The notes below the pieces were generated by a model, which saw only the letters and a list, made by a program, of their open reading frames with translations, ran no database searches and was not told the origin of the DNA. Shown piece after piece: positions 5,932 through 6,941 of a DNA stretch of 6,941 nt. This DNA comes from an uncultured Pseudomonadota bacterium. Its GTDB lineage: Bacteria > Pseudomonadota > Gammaproteobacteria > Burkholderiales > Methylophilaceae. The position numbers and the translations under genes are program-made. Each line of letters opens with the position of its first letter. Within the stretch, counting starts at the first letter, position 1. Location: the NCBI GenBank assembly GCA_903854305.1, contig CAINWC010000395.1:1-6941 (forward strand), in the 5' to 3' direction.

Positions 5932-6747
5932 ATGCGCCGTAATTTAGTAGTAGGCAATTGGAAAATGCATGGCAACATCAAGAGCAACCAACTTTTACTT
6001 GAAAGTCTAACCGATGGTTTACGCGATTTAAAAAATTCGGATTATGTGGTCTGTGTACCTAACCCTTACCTGTTTCAAGCACGATCATTGCTTGAAGCTA
6101 CCAACATCGCATGGGGCGGACAAAATGTAAACCAATTTGAAGAAGGTGCCTTTACTGGCGCAGTGTCGCCGCATATGCTTACCGACCTTGGCTGCACCTA
6201 TGTCTTACTTGGGCACTCCGAAAGACGCGTATTATTTCATGAAACCAACCTTTCAGCCGCGGCCAGATTCGATGCTGCGATTAAAGCAGATTTAACACCT
6301 ATTTTATGTGTAGGTGAAACCCTTGCGGAACATGACGCGGGCTTAACTGAGGTGATTGTAGCCAGCCAAATGGATGCGGTCATGGCGACTTTAGGCGATG
6401 AAGATTTTGCAAGGGCAATGCACCTAAACATGGTATTTGCCTACGAACCAGTATGGGCTGTAGGTACAGGCAAAACAGCCACTCCCGAACAAGCGCAGGA
6501 GATACATCAGTTTATTCGTCAGCGCATTGCTCGCCGCAATGCGGGAGCCGCATCAAAGGTACGCATCATTTATGGTGGTAGCGTAAAAGCTAGCAATGCG
6601 AAAGAGCTATTTGCAATGCCCGACGTAGATGGCGGCCTAGTGGGTGGTGCATCACTCAATGCGAAAGAGTTTGAGGCGATATGTCGAGTGGCTAATAGCC
6701 TTTCATCAAACCCCTGCTTAACTGAAGAAGACCATATTGTCAGCTAA
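5932..6747 (+). CDS. tpiA: Triosephosphate isomerase with a C-terminal tail
   Basis: TpiA interconverts dihydroxyacetone phosphate and glyceraldehyde-3-phosphate, supplying both substrates of the neighbouring aldolase. Catalytic residues are all present: Asn9 and Lys11 in GNWKMHG, His95 in LLGHSERR, and Glu172 in the AYEPVWAVGTG motif that begins the flexible lid. The phosphate-binding YGGSVKASN and LVGGASL follow. At 271 aa it is longer than E. coli TpiA (255 aa). About five extra residues lie between His95 and the catalytic glutamate (around GDEDFARAMHLNM), and about 15 polar residues (LSSNPCLTEEDHIVS) follow the usual end of the barrel. ATGGAA at 5919-5924 is a fair ribosome binding site. 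The gene is often found beside secG in proteobacteria; here it sits with fba and converges on fbp instead. Confidence 0.97.
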   Translation: MRRNLVVGNWKMHGNIKSNQLLLESLTDGLRDLKNSDYVVCVPNPYLFQARSLLEATNIAWGGQNVNQFEEGAFTGAVSPHMLTDLGCTYVLLGHSERRVLFHETNLSAAARFDAAIKADLTPILCVGETLAEHDAGLTEVIVASQMDAVMATLGDEDFARAMHLNMVFAYEPVWAVGTGKTATPEQAQEIHQFIRQRIARRNAGAASKVRIIYGGSVKASNAKELFAMPDVDGGLVGGASLNAKEFEAICRVANSLSSNPCLTEEDHIVS

Positions 6748-6779
6748 ATGAAGCGTATTTATCTACTGTTACAATCGCT

Positions 6780-6941
6780 CTAAGCTTGATGATAGGCAAC
6801 GAGTCTTTCAATTTCATTTAAACTACCCATCAATACGGGTACGCGCTGATGCAAACCTGTTGGCATAACATCTAGAATACGCTCGAGCCCAGTAGAAGCT
6901 GCACCGCCAGCCTGCTCAACAATAAAACTCATCGGGTTAGC
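6780..6941 (-). CDS. fbp: Fructose-1,6-bisphosphatase class 1, C-terminal 53 residues (5' part outside the window)
   Basis: FBPase removes the 1-phosphate from fructose-1,6-bisphosphate to give fructose-6-phosphate, an irreversible gluconeogenic step. It also regenerates sugar acceptors in the Calvin and ribulose-monophosphate cycles. The minus strand is open from base 6941 to a TAG stop at 6780-6782. The peptide starts [18 protein letters not shown] and continues through [21 protein letters not shown], closely matching the conserved C-terminal end of class I FBPases (compare NPIAFLAEQAGG and LHQR in E. coli). The ending RLVAYHQA is a normal family terminus, so this end is complete. The gene converges on tpiA, with 32 nt between the two stop codons. 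Its regulation cannot be judged because the start is not in view. Confidence 0.93.
   Translation of the reverse strand, partial: ANPMSFIVEQAGGAASTGLERILDVMPTGLHQRVPVLMGSLNEIERLVAYHQA

Noticed and set aside
6748..6779. AGCG (6752-6755) and CGCT (6776-6779) as a shared terminator between tpiA and fbp.
   Set aside because: The stem is only 4 bp with a 20-nt loop, and it has no U-run on either strand.

Overview
This window is a stretch of bacterial chromosome with compact gene packing, moderate GC and no sign of mobile DNA. The protein sequences look like those of a betaproteobacterium. I infer a Methylophilales-type (methylotroph) relative from the style of the photolyase, FBPase and class IIB aldolase sequences and the mixed A/T-rich codon use. 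That placement is inference from memory, not a database result.

Region 1 (1-4526, plus strand) is one run of six tightly spaced genes: panB (5' end outside the window), panC, panD, rsfS, rlmH and a class I CPD photolyase gene. The first three encode the pantothenate (vitamin B5, CoA precursor) pathway: ketopantoate from PanB, beta-alanine from PanD, and their condensation by PanC. rsfS (ribosome silencing factor) and rlmH (23S rRNA pseudouridine-1915 methyltransferase) form the widely conserved ribosome-associated pair, here attached directly behind panD with no gap between panD and rsfS. The photolyase gene starts 2 nt after the rlmH stop and so is probably cotranscribed. A sigma70-like promoter is possible just before panD.

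Region 2 (4527-4828) is a roughly 300-base intergenic leader in front of fba. It is markedly AT-rich, with two TATAAT boxes 32 bp apart, nested AT palindromes, a 28-codon small ORF with its own Shine-Dalgarno-like GGAG, and a perfect 15-nt palindrome that runs into the fba ribosome binding site. It is the least explained part of the window.

Region 3 (4829-6941) is central carbon metabolism: fba (class II fructose-bisphosphate aldolase) and tpiA (triosephosphate isomerase) on the plus strand, converging on the 3' end of fbp (class I fructose-1,6-bisphosphatase) on the minus strand. Together these three enzymes convert triose phosphates to fructose-6-phosphate, a coherent gluconeogenic / formaldehyde-acceptor-regenerating module.

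Most of the window is housekeeping and I see no new defence or mobile system. Points worth a second look are the fba leader, a tandem-repeat insertion inside PanC, the loss of the outer tryptophan of the photolyase electron-transfer triad, the pan-rsfS-rlmH-phr gene order, and the metabolic fba-tpiA><fbp cluster.
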